A stretch of DNA of 64,000 nt from Provencibacterium sp. GTDB lineage: Bacteria; Bacillota; Clostridia; Oscillospirales; Ruminococcaceae. This document shows positions 26,448 to 36,912 of this stretch, in pieces. The notes under the pieces were generated by a model. It did not search any database, was not told the origin of the DNA, and was given only the letters and a program-made list of their open reading frames with translations. Numbering within the stretch: position 1 is the stretch's first letter; each line of letters opens with the position of its first letter. The DNA lies in the NCBI GenBank assembly GCA_022793895.1, contig JAAWDS010000053.1, positions 1 to 64,000 of the forward strand, given 5' to 3'. A program made the translations under genes and the position numbers.

Positions 26448-27464
26448 TTATTCTTCGATCCGGCGGCCCATGAACTGCGCCATTGCCTTCACCTTGGGCA
26501 TGAGAGCATCGAATTGGTCAGGGGTGAGCGACTGCGGCCCGTCGGAGAGGGCGTGCTCCGGATCGTTGTGCACCTCGATGATGAGCCCGTCCGCCCCGGC
26601 GGCCACAGCGGCCAGCGAGAGCGGCTCCACCATCCAGCTCAGTCCCGCCGCATGGCTTGGATCCACAATAACCGGCAGATGGGAGAGACGCTTTATCAGC
26701 GGGATAGCCGAGAGATCAAGCGTGTTGCGCGTGGCGGTTTCAAAGGTGCGGATGCCGCGTTCGCAAAGGATGACCTTTTCGTTCCCGCCGGCTAAGATGT
26801 ATTCCGCGCTCATAAGCAGCTCCTCCACCGTATTGGAAAGCCCGCGCTTGAGAAGGATGGGCTTGTCCAGATGTCCCAGCTCTTTGAGCAGCTCGAAATT
26901 CTGCATGTTGCGCGCGCCGACCTGGATAACGTCCACATCCTCAAAGAGCGGGATGTGGCTGGTGTTCATGATCTCGGTGACAATGGGCATGCCGGTCCGC
27001 CGCCGGGCATGGCGCAGCAGGTCGAGTCCCTCGGCGCGCAGGCCCTGGAAGGAGTAGGGAGAGGTGCGGGGCTTGAAGGCGCCGCCGCGCAGCAGCGTGG
27101 CCCCCGCGGCCTTCACGCGCGCGGCCACCGTCTCGATCTGCTTTTCGCTCTCCACCGAGCAGGGGCCGGAGATAACATGGAAATTTCCCGCGCCGATGGA
27201 GAACGGCCCGACCGGCGCCAGCGTATCGAGAGGATGGAACTTGCGGTTGGCCTTTTTGTAAGGCTCCTGAACGCGCACCACATCCTCTACAATGCTGACC
27301 TGGCGGATGAGGTTGATGTCGAGCTGGGCCGTGTCGCCGACCAGGCCGAGGATGGTGGTGTGTACGCCGCGGATGATCTTGGCCTCGATAGCCTGATCGT
27401 TCAGCCACTGGATAAAATCGTTTAACTGCCTCTCCTGTATATTGCTTTTGAGGGTGACAACCAT
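26448..27464 (-). CDS. aroF: DAHP synthase, class I-beta with N-terminal regulatory domain
   Basis: 338 residues. Residues 1-75 form a ferredoxin/ACT-like regulatory domain as in Thermotoga-type DAHP synthases, where Tyr or Phe bind. The catalytic barrel follows (GPCSVESEKQI, LLRGGAFKPRTSPYSFQG, RGLSNTVEELL, DPSHAAGL). First gene of the operon, preceded by a ribosome site AAAAGGAGAG. Expression is expected to depend on the upstream leader and attenuator. Confidence 0.96.
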   Translation of the reverse strand: MVVTLKSNIQERQLNDFIQWLNDQAIEAKIIRGVHTTILGLVGDTAQLDINLIRQVSIVEDVVRVQEPYKKANRKFHPLDTLAPVGPFSIGAGNFHVISGPCSVESEKQIETVAARVKAAGATLLRGGAFKPRTSPYSFQGLRAEGLDLLRHARRRTGMPIVTEIMNTSHIPLFEDVDVIQVGARNMQNFELLKELGHLDKPILLKRGLSNTVEELLMSAEYILAGGNEKVILCERGIRTFETATRNTLDLSAIPLIKRLSHLPVIVDPSHAAGLSWMVEPLSLAAVAAGADGLIIEVHNDPEHALSDGPQSLTPDQFDALMPKVKAMAQFMGRRIEE

Positions 27465-27488
27465 GGTATTCTCTCCTTTTCTGGATTT

Positions 27489-27522
27489 CCCGCATCCGGA
27501 CCGTTTCCAGGCCGGATGCGGG
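27489..27522. promoter_or_regulatory. Second hairpin between the attenuator and aroF
   Basis: CCCGCATCCGG and CCGGATGCGGG form a perfect 11-bp stem with a 12-base loop. It lacks a U-tract and lies shortly before the aroF ribosome site, so it may influence translation or mRNA stability rather than termination. Confidence 0.4.
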
Positions 27523-27525
27523 CGG

Positions 27526-27571
27526 ATAAAATAAAAGGCGGCAGGCGTTCTTCTTTCAAAGACGCCTGCCG
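27526..27571 (-). terminator. Attenuator terminator of the aro operon leader
   Basis: On the minus strand GGCAGGCGT ... ACGCCTGCC forms a 9-bp stem, then GCCTTTTATTTTAT. It lies between the leader peptide and aroF. Its 5' side, GCAGGCGTCTTTGAAAG, is complementary to CTTTCAAAGA and CGCCTGC in the end of the leader-peptide coding region (27638-27611), giving a mutually exclusive antiterminator. Confidence 0.75.
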
Positions 27572-27607
27572 CTTCTCTTCAGCAGTATCTGTTTTTACAA
27601 AGCCCCT

Positions 27608-27730
27608 TTAAGCAGGCGGCAGCATCTTTGAAAGCCCTATCCGATTGTTGCAGCAGAAAAAGCCCGCGCTATAAAAATAGCTCAGGCTGCCGGTAAAGAA
27701 AAATCGATTGTCTGCCGCGCGATTCTTCAT
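27608..27730 (-). CDS. aro operon leader peptide, Phe/Tyr-rich
   Basis: 40 codons from ATG 27730 to TAA 27608. Translation: MKNRAADNRFFFTGSL, then SYFYSAGFFCC, ending NNRIGLSKMLPPA. It holds six Phe and two Tyr in residues 10-25 and no Trp. AGGAG lies 11 bases upstream. Its promoter is at 27808-27836 and an attenuator follows, so this fits ribosome-mediated attenuation sensing Phe and Tyr tRNA charging. The structure is read directly from sequence; regulation is inferred. Confidence 0.8.
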   Translation of the reverse strand: MKNRAADNRFFFTGSLSYFYSAGFFCCNNRIGLSKMLPPA

Positions 27731-27777
27731 AGGTTTCAAAACTCCTCATTATTATGGCCGCAAAAAATGAAGCCAGC

Positions 27778-27805
27778 TTTTTAACTAGCACTTTTTAACT
27801 AGCAC
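27778..27805 (-). promoter_or_regulatory. Tandem 14-bp operator-like repeat at the aro transcription start
   Basis: Two perfect tandem copies of the 14-mer TTTTTAACTAGCAC (plus-strand reading; GTGCTAGTTAAAAA on the transcribed strand) lie from +1 to about +24 of the predicted start. The CTAG core recalls half-sites of TrpR operators, though the factor is unknown. Probable repressor-binding site. Confidence 0.5.
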
Positions 27806-27807
27806 TA

Positions 27808-27836
27808 ACTATAGACTTCCGGCGGCGGTTTGTCAA
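27808..27836 (-). promoter_or_regulatory. Promoter of the aro operon
   Basis: Minus strand TTGACA (27836-27831), 17-base spacer, TATAGT (27813-27808); predicted start near 27801. Confidence 0.75.
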
Positions 27837-27955
27837 GAGGGCCTCTAAGATTTGATAAAGAACGCCCAAAAGTTTTTCAGAATTTGCGGAGAACTTCCGT
27901 CTTAAAAGACGGATATTCCCGGCGGCGGGTTTCTCTCTGAAGGTCTATGGAAAAA

Positions 27956-27993
27956 GCCCCGAACCGAAAGAAATTCAGCAGCCGGTTCGGGGC
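27956..27993 (-). terminator. Terminator after dnaJ
   Basis: GCCCCGAACCG and CGGTTCGGGGC pair perfectly over 11 bp. On the minus strand the stem is followed by TTTTT. It lies 17 bp past the dnaJ stop. Confidence 0.8.
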
Positions 27994-28009
27994 GGAAAGG
28001 GGGCGGGAT

Positions 28010-29167
28010 TTAGGACATGATATCCTTCAATTTATCGAAAAAGCCTTTGCGCTTCTCGTAGTTGCGATCGTTCATCAGCTTTTCGAAGTCGCGCAGCGCA
28101 TCCTTCTGTTTGCCTGTCATATTTTTGGGCACTTCAATGTTGACCCGGACATATTGATCGCCCCGTCCGCGCCCGCCGACATATTGAATGCCCTTGTTGC
28201 GCAGCCGGAAGACGGTGCCGGGCTGGGTGCCGTCCGGAACGTTGTAGCTAACCTTACCGTCAATGGTGGGAACGGTGATCTCATCGCCGAGCGCCGCCTG
28301 GGCGAAGGTGAGCGGGATATCGCACCAAACGTCAAACCCATCCCGCTCAAAGAGCGGGTCAGGCCGCACCGAAACGGTGATGTTCACATCGCCCGCCGGG
28401 CCGCCGTTGAGGCCGCTGTCCCCCTGGCCGCGCAGAACGAAGGTCTGCCCGTCGTCGATGCCCGCCGGGACGCTGACCTCCAGCTTTTTCTGACGGCGCA
28501 CGCGTCCGAGCCCCCGGCAGTCCGGACAGGGCTGGGTGATGATTTTGCCCTTGCCGGAGCACTTGGAACAGGGCTTCACCGTTTGGATAACGCCGAGCGG
28601 CGTGCGCTGCGAAACGCGCACCTGGCCGCTGCCTCCGCATTCGGAACAGGTCTCGGCATGGGATCCCGCCTTGGCGCCCGTGCCTGAGCAGGAGGAGCAC
28701 TGTTCCAAGTGGGGAACGTTGACCTCCTTCTTGCAGCCCTTGGCTGCCTCCATGAAGGAGAGCGCAAGGCTAATGCTGACGTTGTTCCCGCGGATGGGGG
28801 CGTTGGGGTCGCGCGCACGGGTAGAGCCTCCGAACCCAAAACCGCCTCCGCCGAAGAAGCTGTCAAAAATATCTCCGATATCGCCGAAATCAAAACCGCC
28901 GGTACCATAGGCCGCGCCGCCGCCCCCGCCGTAACTCGGATCGACACCTGCATGACCGAATTGATCATACCGGGAACGCTTCTGCGGGTCGGAAAGCACC
29001 TCATAAGCCTCATTGATCTCTTTAAAGCGTGCTTCCGCCTCTTTATCGCCAGGGTTCAGGTCGGGATGGTACTTTTTAGCCATCTGCCGGTAGGCTTTTT
29101 TCAATTCATCCTCCGAGCAGCCCTTGGATACGCCGAGTACCTCATAATAGTCTCTTTTGTCCGGCAA
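28010..29167 (-). CDS. dnaJ: Chaperone DnaJ (Hsp40)
   Basis: 385 residues. J domain with HPD at residues 34-36; Gly/Phe-rich linker (about 70-135); four CxxCxGxG zinc motifs ([32 protein letters not shown], about 160-225); C-terminal substrate-binding domains. It stimulates DnaK ATPase and delivers substrates. Start is TTG 29167 (no ATG nearby matches the family N-terminus). A strong hairpin separates it from dnaK. Confidence 0.97.
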   Translation of the reverse strand: MPDKRDYYEVLGVSKGCSEDELKKAYRQMAKKYHPDLNPGDKEAEARFKEINEAYEVLSDPQKRSRYDQFGHAGVDPSYGGGGGAAYGTGGFDFGDIGDIFDSFFGGGGFGFGGSTRARDPNAPIRGNNVSISLALSFMEAAKGCKKEVNVPHLEQCSSCSGTGAKAGSHAETCSECGGSGQVRVSQRTPLGVIQTVKPCSKCSGKGKIITQPCPDCRGLGRVRRQKKLEVSVPAGIDDGQTFVLRGQGDSGLNGGPAGDVNITVSVRPDPLFERDGFDVWCDIPLTFAQAALGDEITVPTIDGKVSYNVPDGTQPGTVFRLRNKGIQYVGGRGRGDQYVRVNIEVPKNMTGKQKDALRDFEKLMNDRNYEKRKGFFDKLKDIMS

Positions 29168-29237
29168 AATAACACCCTCTCGTTGCCGATTTCAGTCTGT
29201 CCGCGCCTTAGGAACACGGACAGCCGTTGCATAGGAA

Positions 29238-29279
29238 AACGAAGAAGAGGGGAAGGGGAGACTTCCCCTCTTCTTCGTT
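29238..29279. terminator. Perfect 18-bp hairpin between dnaK and dnaJ
   Basis: AACGAAGAAGAGGGGAAG and its reverse complement flank a 6-base loop (18 of 18 pairs), and TTTTCC follows on the minus strand. It could partly terminate transcription after dnaK, lowering dnaJ levels, or mark an mRNA processing/stability site. Confidence 0.7.
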
Positions 29280-29340
29280 CAGGCAGCTGGGGATCCCGGC
29301 TGCCAGCCCCTTCTACCGGCGTCTGCCGTTCTGTAGAAGA

Positions 29341-31203
<1,863 letters not shown>

Positions 31204-31243
31204 TTATCGATTGAATCAATTTTAAATGAACGGTTTCCATCCG

Positions 31244-31807
31244 TTAGTTGGCGACCGTTACCATAGCATACCGGATCACCCGATCGCCGATGCGGTAGCC
31301 CTTTTGCAGAACTGCTGAGATGACGTTTTCCCCTAAGCCCTCTTCCTCTACGTGCATCACCGCGTTGTGCAGGTTCGCATCAAAGGCTTCTCCCACGGCG
31401 CCGAGCTCCTCCACCTTCAGATCCTTGAGGGTGGAGCACAGGCTTTCATAGATCATTTCAACGCCCTTTTTGAACTCTGCATCGGCGCATTCACAGGCGA
31501 GCGCGCGCTCAAAGCTGTCCACCACCGGGAGGAATTTCTCCACCGTTCCTGCCACGGCCGCCGGATACACCGCTTCCTTTTCGCGCTGGCTGCGTTTGCG
31601 GAAGTTGTCGTATTCGGCCAGCGTGCGCAAATAACGGTCGTTGAGCGCGTCGTACTGCTTACGCATCCTTCCCAGCTCATCCGCCTCCTTATCCGCGCTG
31701 CCGTCCTCTGCGGCTTCCGGCCCTTCGGCAGCTCCGGTTTCTTCCCCGGTTTCCGGCGTCTCGTCCGGCCCCGGCAGGGTTTCATCCTGTCTTTCTTTTT
31801 CTTCCAA
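31244..31807 (-). CDS. grpE: Nucleotide exchange factor GrpE
   Basis: 187 residues. The N-terminal ~50 residues are acidic and disordered; then a long coiled coil (about 50-105, RKQYDALNDRYLRTLAEYDNFRKRS) and a C-terminal beta domain (VEELGAVGEAFDANLHNAVM, GYRIGDRVIRYAMVTV). It exchanges ADP on DnaK and acts as a thermosensor. Start is TTG 31807, downstream of AAGGGG. Confidence 0.96.
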   Translation of the reverse strand: MEEKERQDETLPGPDETPETGEETGAAEGPEAAEDGSADKEADELGRMRKQYDALNDRYLRTLAEYDNFRKRSQREKEAVYPAAVAGTVEKFLPVVDSFERALACECADAEFKKGVEMIYESLCSTLKDLKVEELGAVGEAFDANLHNAVMHVEEEGLGENVISAVLQKGYRIGDRVIRYAMVTVAN

Positions 31808-31936
31808 GTGTTTGAATCCCCTTTCTTGTGCTGGGGGGCTGCCCCTGCGGCCTCGCCGCGCTCTGAATTTTACAGGACGGAAATTCTTTTCATAATACGT
31901 CCCATTGTATAAAGAATCCCTTCGGGAAGCGCCGCC

Positions 31937-32962
31937 TTAACGGCTATAGGTATCCGAAAGGAGTTTGCCCAGTGTGTTTGCAAAATAAGCGAGGTGCGGC
32001 ATCAGGCGGGCATAGTCCAGCCGCACCGGGCCAATGATGCAGATAGCGCCTGCGCTGTCGTCGGTAATGCGGTAGCGGGCGACGACCACCGAGGAGCGGC
32101 AAAGCTCCTCCTCGTGGTTCTCCTTGCCGATCATGACCCGAATGGCCTCGTTCCCCGAACAGAGGATGGAGCGCATCCGCTCCCGCGAGGAGAGCAGCGC
32201 AAACAGGTCGTAAGCCGAGTTCCAAAGTTCGGGATAGGAGAGGAGGTTTCCCTCGCCGCTGTGGCAATAGGGCCCGTCATAAATCTCCTTACAAAGCTCA
32301 AAAATGGCCGCCAGCAGCGGGGTAAAGAGCCGGGAATAATCGCCCAACGAGATGGCGACCGAGTTGATGTAATTCAGCGAGACCTCATAAAGCGAGCGGC
32401 CGCCCAATCTGGAGTTGGCGAATTTGGTAAAAAATTCGCAGATGTCCTTGGTCACCCGGAAATCGACCCGGCAGATTTTGTTTTTAATCACGCCGTTGTT
32501 GGCAAGGATCAGAATAACCACGGTGCGCTCGTCGGCGGGGATAAGCTCCACCCGGCTGACAAAAACGCTCTTGGCCGTGATGGTCGTCGCTGCCGCCGCG
32601 CAGCCGGTATATTGCGCCAGCCGCTCGGTCGCATCGGCAATCAGCCGGTCAGGATCCGGGTCGCCCACGTTGAAGCAGGCATCCAGCTCGTCGCGTTCGC
32701 GGGGGGAAAGGGTTTCCGGGGCCATCAGCCGGTCGATATAAACGCGATAGCCCAAATGGGAGGGGATACGCCCGGCCGAGGTGTGCGGCTGCTCTAAAAG
32801 CCCCATGTCGAAGAGGGCGCTCATCTCGTTGCGCACTGTGGCCGGAGAAACGGTAATGCCGCCCATTGAGCAAACCGTCTTGCTGCCGACCGGTTCTCCC
32901 GATTGGATGTACTGCATGACAATGGCGGCCAGGATTTTTAGCTTGCGTTCATCTAATTCCAT
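31937..32962 (-). CDS. hrcA: Heat-inducible transcription repressor HrcA
   Basis: 341 residues. N-terminal winged helix (MELDERKLKILAAIVMQYIQ, GSKTVCSMGGITVSPATVRNEM split around residues 22-45), GAF-like central domain and dimerisation region. It binds CIRCE and represses its own operon; GroEL assists folding. A perfect CIRCE lies between its promoter and ATG. Confidence 0.97.
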   Translation of the reverse strand: MELDERKLKILAAIVMQYIQSGEPVGSKTVCSMGGITVSPATVRNEMSALFDMGLLEQPHTSAGRIPSHLGYRVYIDRLMAPETLSPRERDELDACFNVGDPDPDRLIADATERLAQYTGCAAAATTITAKSVFVSRVELIPADERTVVILILANNGVIKNKICRVDFRVTKDICEFFTKFANSRLGGRSLYEVSLNYINSVAISLGDYSRLFTPLLAAIFELCKEIYDGPYCHSGEGNLLSYPELWNSAYDLFALLSSRERMRSILCSGNEAIRVMIGKENHEEELCRSSVVVARYRITDDSAGAICIIGPVRLDYARLMPHLAYFANTLGKLLSDTYSR

Positions 32963-32989
32963 TGCTGCCGTTTTCCCTCATTTCCCATT

Positions 32990-33016
32990 TTAGCACTCAT
33001 CATATCCGAGTGCTAA
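32990..33016. promoter_or_regulatory. CIRCE operator
   Basis: TTAGCACTC, nine bases, GAGTGCTAA: identical to the CIRCE consensus. It lies between the hrcA promoter and start codon, so HrcA should autoregulate the heat-shock operon. Confidence 0.98.
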
Positions 33017-33020
33017 ATAT

Positions 33021-33049
33021 AATGTATCACGCGTTTTTAGGATTGTCAA
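33021..33049 (-). promoter_or_regulatory. Promoter of the hrcA operon
   Basis: Minus strand TTGACA (33049-33044), 17-base spacer, TACATT (33026-33021); the CIRCE begins just after the -10 box. Confidence 0.8.
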
Positions 33050-33110
33050 GGGCTTTCATAATTTATTTACATATATTGAGGAAGGCGGCGGCCATTTTTC
33101 CCGGCATCGC

Positions 33111-33139
33111 TTGACAGACGGCGGGGATACTGAGATAAT
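33111..33139 (+). promoter_or_regulatory. Promoter for the sugar isomerase-like gene
   Basis: TTGACA (33111-33116), 17-base spacer, GATAAT (33134-33139), about 75 bp before the ATG. Confidence 0.7.
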
Positions 33140-33215
33140 CAGATTATAAGCCGGGAGGCCGGCATCTATAACCGTCAGGCGCAATGATTGCCGGCAGAAG
33201 GGAGAACGCAACGAA

Positions 33216-34007
33216 ATGCGCATTGGAATATCCACCGCTTGTTTTTATCCGGAGCTTACCGAAAAGGCGCTTTTGCTGGCTGCGCAGGCGGGCGCGGACT
33301 GTACGGAGATTTTTGTCAATTCCGATTCGGAGTTTAGCCCCTCGTTTTTTGACAAGCTGGCTTCCAGCATCCAGGGAAGCGGAATGGAGGTGGTCTCTAT
33401 CCATCCGTTTACCTCCGGTTTTGAGCCGATGTTCTTTTTTTCGCAATATGCCCGGCGGATGCAGGATGGGCTTGCGCTCTACCGCCGGTTTTTCGAGCTG
33501 TCCGCCCGCATAGGCGCCCGCTATTTTGTGCTGCATGGCGCTCTGTATCAGGTCGATCTGCCGGATAAGGAGATTTTTGACCGGTTCCGGATGCTGCGCC
33601 GTTTGGCGAAAGAGGAGGGCGTCCATCTCTTGCAGGAGAATGTTGCGCGCTGCAAAAGCCGGTCCCCCGATTTCATCCGGAGAATGCGGGCGTATCTGGG
33701 GGAAGAGGCGGAGTTTGTGCTGGATACCAAGCAGGCGCTGCGATCCGGCGTTTCGGTCGAAGAAATGCGGTTGGCCATGGGGGAGGGGCTCCGGCACATT
33801 CATATCAGCGATTGCAGCGATCAAAAGGACTGTGTGCTTCCAGGACAGGGAAAGCTGGATTTCTCCGCTTTTTACCGGACGCTGCTGGCGGCAGGCTATA
33901 CCGGCGATATGGTGTTGGAGGTTTACCGGGATAGCTTTTCGGTTCCCGGCGAACTGTTTGGGGCCTACCGTTATTTAAAGGAAACGCTGGACGGCGTTTG
34001 TCTGTAA
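33216..34007 (+). CDS. Sugar phosphate isomerase/epimerase (AP endonuclease family 2 barrel)
   Basis: 263 residues, TIM barrel of the xylose isomerase-like superfamily. Metal-ligand positions look present: LHGALYQ, LLQENVARCK, FVLDTKQALRSG, HIHISDCSDQ, and LEVYRDSFS. Substrate unknown; usually a ketose epimerase or inositol catabolism-type enzyme. Ribosome site GAAGGGAG. It lies alone between the heat-shock operon and nrdR. Confidence 0.85.
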   Translation: MRIGISTACFYPELTEKALLLAAQAGADCTEIFVNSDSEFSPSFFDKLASSIQGSGMEVVSIHPFTSGFEPMFFFSQYARRMQDGLALYRRFFELSARIGARYFVLHGALYQVDLPDKEIFDRFRMLRRLAKEEGVHLLQENVARCKSRSPDFIRRMRAYLGEEAEFVLDTKQALRSGVSVEEMRLAMGEGLRHIHISDCSDQKDCVLPGQGKLDFSAFYRTLLAAGYTGDMVLEVYRDSFSVPGELFGAYRYLKETLDGVCL

Positions 34008-34103
34008 AGTCTTGAAGAGAGTTGAAAAAAGGTCTTGAACAGGCTGTTGAGACGGCAGGGGAGCGGTTTAGGAAAATTTTGACTTTCTTTTGGAAAATAA
34101 AGG

Positions 34104-34132
34104 TTGAATAACCCGCTGAAGGATGGTATGAT
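34104..34132 (+). promoter_or_regulatory. Promoter for nrdR
   Basis: TTGAAT (34104-34109), 17-base spacer, TATGAT (34127-34132). Confidence 0.65.
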
Positions 34133-34208
34133 GGATTTTATCTAAGCAAAGCGGTAAATATAGGCTGCCGGTGCGCAGGCTTTGCGCTGTCAGAGAGGAT
34201 GAGCGCCG

Positions 34209-34682
34209 ATGAAGTGTCCCTATTGTTTTTATCAGGAAAGTAAAGTTGTGGACTCCCGGCCGACCGATGAAGGGGAGCGCATTCGCCGCAGGCGGGAGTG
34301 CTTGAGCTGCGGAAAGCGTTTCACCACCTATGAGGTGATTGAAACGACGCCGCTCATGGTCGTGAAGAAGGATCGCTCCCGCGAGCAGTTCAACCGGGAA
34401 AAGCTGCTTACGGGGCTGTTAAGGGCCTGCGAAAAGCGGCCCATTTCGCTGACCACCCTAGAGGGCGTTGTGGATGATATCGAGCTGGCCCTGCAAAACT
34501 CGCTGGAACGTGAAATCTGTACCGAGCGGATTGGGGAAATGGCCATGGAGCGCCTAAAGCGGATCGATGAGGTCGCCTACGTGCGGTTTGCTTCGGTCTA
34601 CCGCCAGTTTAAGGATATCCATTCGTTTATGGAGGAGCTTACGGCGATTTTGAACACCAAAAAGCAGGATGAGTGCGAATGA
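34209..34682 (+). CDS. nrdR: Ribonucleotide reductase repressor NrdR
   Basis: 157 residues. Zinc ribbon C3, C6, C31, C34 (MKCPYC ... CLSCGKRF) followed by an ATP-cone domain (about 47-137: [20 protein letters not shown]). It senses dATP/ATP and represses nrd genes. Overlap with the MarR reading frame is a few bases only if an upstream start is used. Confidence 0.97.
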   Translation: MKCPYCFYQESKVVDSRPTDEGERIRRRRECLSCGKRFTTYEVIETTPLMVVKKDRSREQFNREKLLTGLLRACEKRPISLTTLEGVVDDIELALQNSLEREICTERIGEMAMERLKRIDEVAYVRFASVYRQFKDIHSFMEELTAILNTKKQDECE

Positions 34683-34702
34683 ACGATAGAAGGAGCTGCC
34701 GG

Positions 34703-35149
34703 ATGGAGGGATTAGGCGCACGCGAACGGGCGGTTTTCACCTTTATGGTGTTAACGCACGAAAAGCTGCTCAAGCCCTATGCGGACTATTTCCGCGAAAC
34801 GCTCAGCCCCATGCAGCTCAATGTGCTCGGCCTGCTGGGAACTTACGGCACGATGACGATGACCGGGCTTTCTGAAAAACTGCATACCACCCGCCAGCAG
34901 ATGACTCAAATTGTGACGCGTCTGTTCGAGCTGGAGTTTGTGGAGCGGCAGCCCGATGAGAAGGATCGGCGGCTCATCAAAATACGGATGACGGAGAAAG
35001 CGGAGGCGCTGCTGCATGAAGGGGCCTTCCGGTTTGTTCAGGATATTTTGGATAGGGCCGAACAGCTGGGCGATTCGGAAAAGCTGCTGGAAGCAATGGA
35101 GACGGTGAGCCGCATTTTGCCGTGCCTTGGGGAAGGACCGGCCGGTTAA
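34703..35149 (+). CDS. MarR family transcriptional regulator
   Basis: 148 residues from ATG 34703, chosen because AAGGAG lies seven bases upstream. Winged helix at about 45-110 (LGLLGTYGTMTMTGLSEKL, TRQQMTQIVTRLFELEFVERQ, DEKDRRLIKIRMTEKAE). The ligand and targets are unknown; it follows nrdR by 20 bp and is followed by a terminator, so the two likely form one transcript. Confidence 0.92.
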   Translation: MEGLGARERAVFTFMVLTHEKLLKPYADYFRETLSPMQLNVLGLLGTYGTMTMTGLSEKLHTTRQQMTQIVTRLFELEFVERQPDEKDRRLIKIRMTEKAEALLHEGAFRFVQDILDRAEQLGDSEKLLEAMETVSRILPCLGEGPAG

Positions 35150-35182
35150 GGACGAAAAAATGGCTATAAATATGTAAATAGA

Positions 35183-35228
35183 AGAACCGCCTACAGAATA
35201 CAGCAGATTCTGTAAGCGGTTCTTTTTG
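35183..35228 (+). terminator. Terminator after marR
   Basis: AGAACCGC-x-TACAGAAT pairs with ATTCTGTA-x-GCGGTTCT, followed by TTTTTG. Confidence 0.9.
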
Positions 35229-35333
35229 TATCAAATGGAGACAGTCGTATGATAACGCGTCCGGGCGGGTTTATCAACGAACCGGAGCTTTGCGCTGTAA
35301 AAAAAACGGAGGATCCGGCTTCAGAGCGGCTTT

Positions 35334-36791
35334 TTATAGATCGTCCGGATGACGCTCCCGCAGGAGCTGCGCCTGCTTGGAACGGCCGGTCTTTTCTAAG
35401 TGTTTTAGATAGTCCGGCAGTTCTCTCCAGGTGTGGTAAGGGCCGTTCTCTTTCATGACCGTCCACATGGGGTCGGTCGTGCTCCCTGAGCGGAGCATGG
35501 CCTCCTCCTGCCAATCCAGGATAATCTTCGCCCCGCGCGCGCAGACTTCGGGATACCGATCCTTCACATCGAACTGTTCATGCGGATCCTCGCTGAGATG
35601 GAAAAGCATCTCCCGGTCGAAGAGGCGGTAGCCGTCGTGCAGCGTGCGCAGATAGATCCAGTCCTCGAACACCGCGGCGCGCTGGCAGACATGGGCCATT
35701 TGGGAGATGACCAGCGATTCCCGTCCGGCATCCTCCCCGCCTTGCAGGAGCGCGGCGTAGCTGGATCCGTCCCATTTCGGATAGGCTTCGGTTCCCAGCA
35801 GCTCGGCCAGCGTGGGGACCAGGTCGATGTGGTAGCGCAGCCGGCTGTCCGCCGTCCCGCGCGGCCCGCCCGGCCATTTGAGCAGCATGGGGATGCGGCA
35901 GGTGGCGCGGTCGGCCGTTCCGTGTTCGCAGTAGATCCCCAGCTCGCCAAAGTTTTCACCGTGGTCGCTGGAAACGAGGATGGCGCAGTCCTCATAGATC
36001 CCCAGCTCGCGCATCTGGTCAAAGATGCGGCCCAACTGCTCGTCGGCATAGCGTACGCCGCAGTCATAACCGTCAAACACACGGCGCAGCTCTTCGAGGT
36101 TGCGCGCCCGCGCGGGCATGCGGGGGAAGTCGGGGAGCTGGTGATCGTCGTACATACTCAGCTCTAAGAGGCTGTGCGGTCCGGTACAATCCAGATGGCG
36201 GCGGACGGTTTCTTCATCGATCCAATCGGAGATGGGGCTATCGGCGAAGGGGTTCCCGAACTCCTCCGGCGCGCGGTAGGGGGTGTGCGGATCCCACATG
36301 TGCAGGTGCAGAAACCAGTTGTCCTCCTGCCCGTGGCGGTCCAGCCAGTCCAGCGCGACCGGCGTCACCATGCCGGCCGTTTCGCGGCCGGAAAGGCCAA
36401 GGTTGTGCATTTCATGGAAACCGGCGTTGAACCACCAGGCGGAGTGACGCTCCGGGAAGGTGCTGATCGACGCGGTATACATTCCGGCCTTGCGGAAGAT
36501 GTTAACCAAGTTGTTTTGATCGTCGGGATTTTTGAAGCCGCGCTCCAGGCCGCCCGCCCAGCGCTCGGCCGCCGTTCCCGCGTGGCCTACAATCCCGTTG
36601 TGGATACCGAAGCGTCCGCTAAAGAGGGCGGCGCGCGAGGGCAGGCAGGGCGCGTCGGTGCAGAAATAGTTTTCAAAGCGGATGCCGTCGGCCGCAACCG
36701 CATCGAGGTTCGGCGTTGTGTTGCGGAAATACCCGTAACAGCCCATGTGATCGGGGCGCAGCGTGTCGATATCCACAAATAAGATGCGCAT
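35334..36791 (-). CDS. Sulfatase, cysteine-type
   Basis: 485 residues. Alkaline-phosphatase-fold sulfatase: metal Asp pair in LFVDIDTLRPDHMGCYGY and the formylglycine site CLPSR (C49, P51, R53), later SSDHGENFGELGIYCEHG and KWPGG. No signal peptide, so it may act in the cytoplasm on imported sulfated sugars. Activation of Cys to formylglycine in anaerobes needs anSME, which is not in this window. A cre-like site lies upstream. Ribosome site CAGGAGGG. Confidence 0.92.
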   Translation of the reverse strand: MRILFVDIDTLRPDHMGCYGYFRNTTPNLDAVAADGIRFENYFCTDAPCLPSRAALFSGRFGIHNGIVGHAGTAAERWAGGLERGFKNPDDQNNLVNIFRKAGMYTASISTFPERHSAWWFNAGFHEMHNLGLSGRETAGMVTPVALDWLDRHGQEDNWFLHLHMWDPHTPYRAPEEFGNPFADSPISDWIDEETVRRHLDCTGPHSLLELSMYDDHQLPDFPRMPARARNLEELRRVFDGYDCGVRYADEQLGRIFDQMRELGIYEDCAILVSSDHGENFGELGIYCEHGTADRATCRIPMLLKWPGGPRGTADSRLRYHIDLVPTLAELLGTEAYPKWDGSSYAALLQGGEDAGRESLVISQMAHVCQRAAVFEDWIYLRTLHDGYRLFDREMLFHLSEDPHEQFDVKDRYPEVCARGAKIILDWQEEAMLRSGSTTDPMWTVMKENGPYHTWRELPDYLKHLEKTGRSKQAQLLRERHPDDL

Positions 36792-36873
36792 AGGGGACCC
36801 TCCTGAATTTTCATATTATCCAATTTTTTGAATGGATTTCCTATATACAATAACACTTCTATATAAAAAACGC

Positions 36874-36888
36874 AAGTAAGCGCTTCCT
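36874..36888. promoter_or_regulatory. cre-like site upstream of the sulfatase
   Basis: AAGTAAGCGCTTCCT resembles the CcpA operator (TGWAARCGYTWNCW). It is about 90 bp upstream of the sulfatase ATG and could give catabolite repression. Confidence 0.5.
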
Positions 36889-36912
36889 TTGTAGAGGGAA
36901 ACGGGAACGGTC

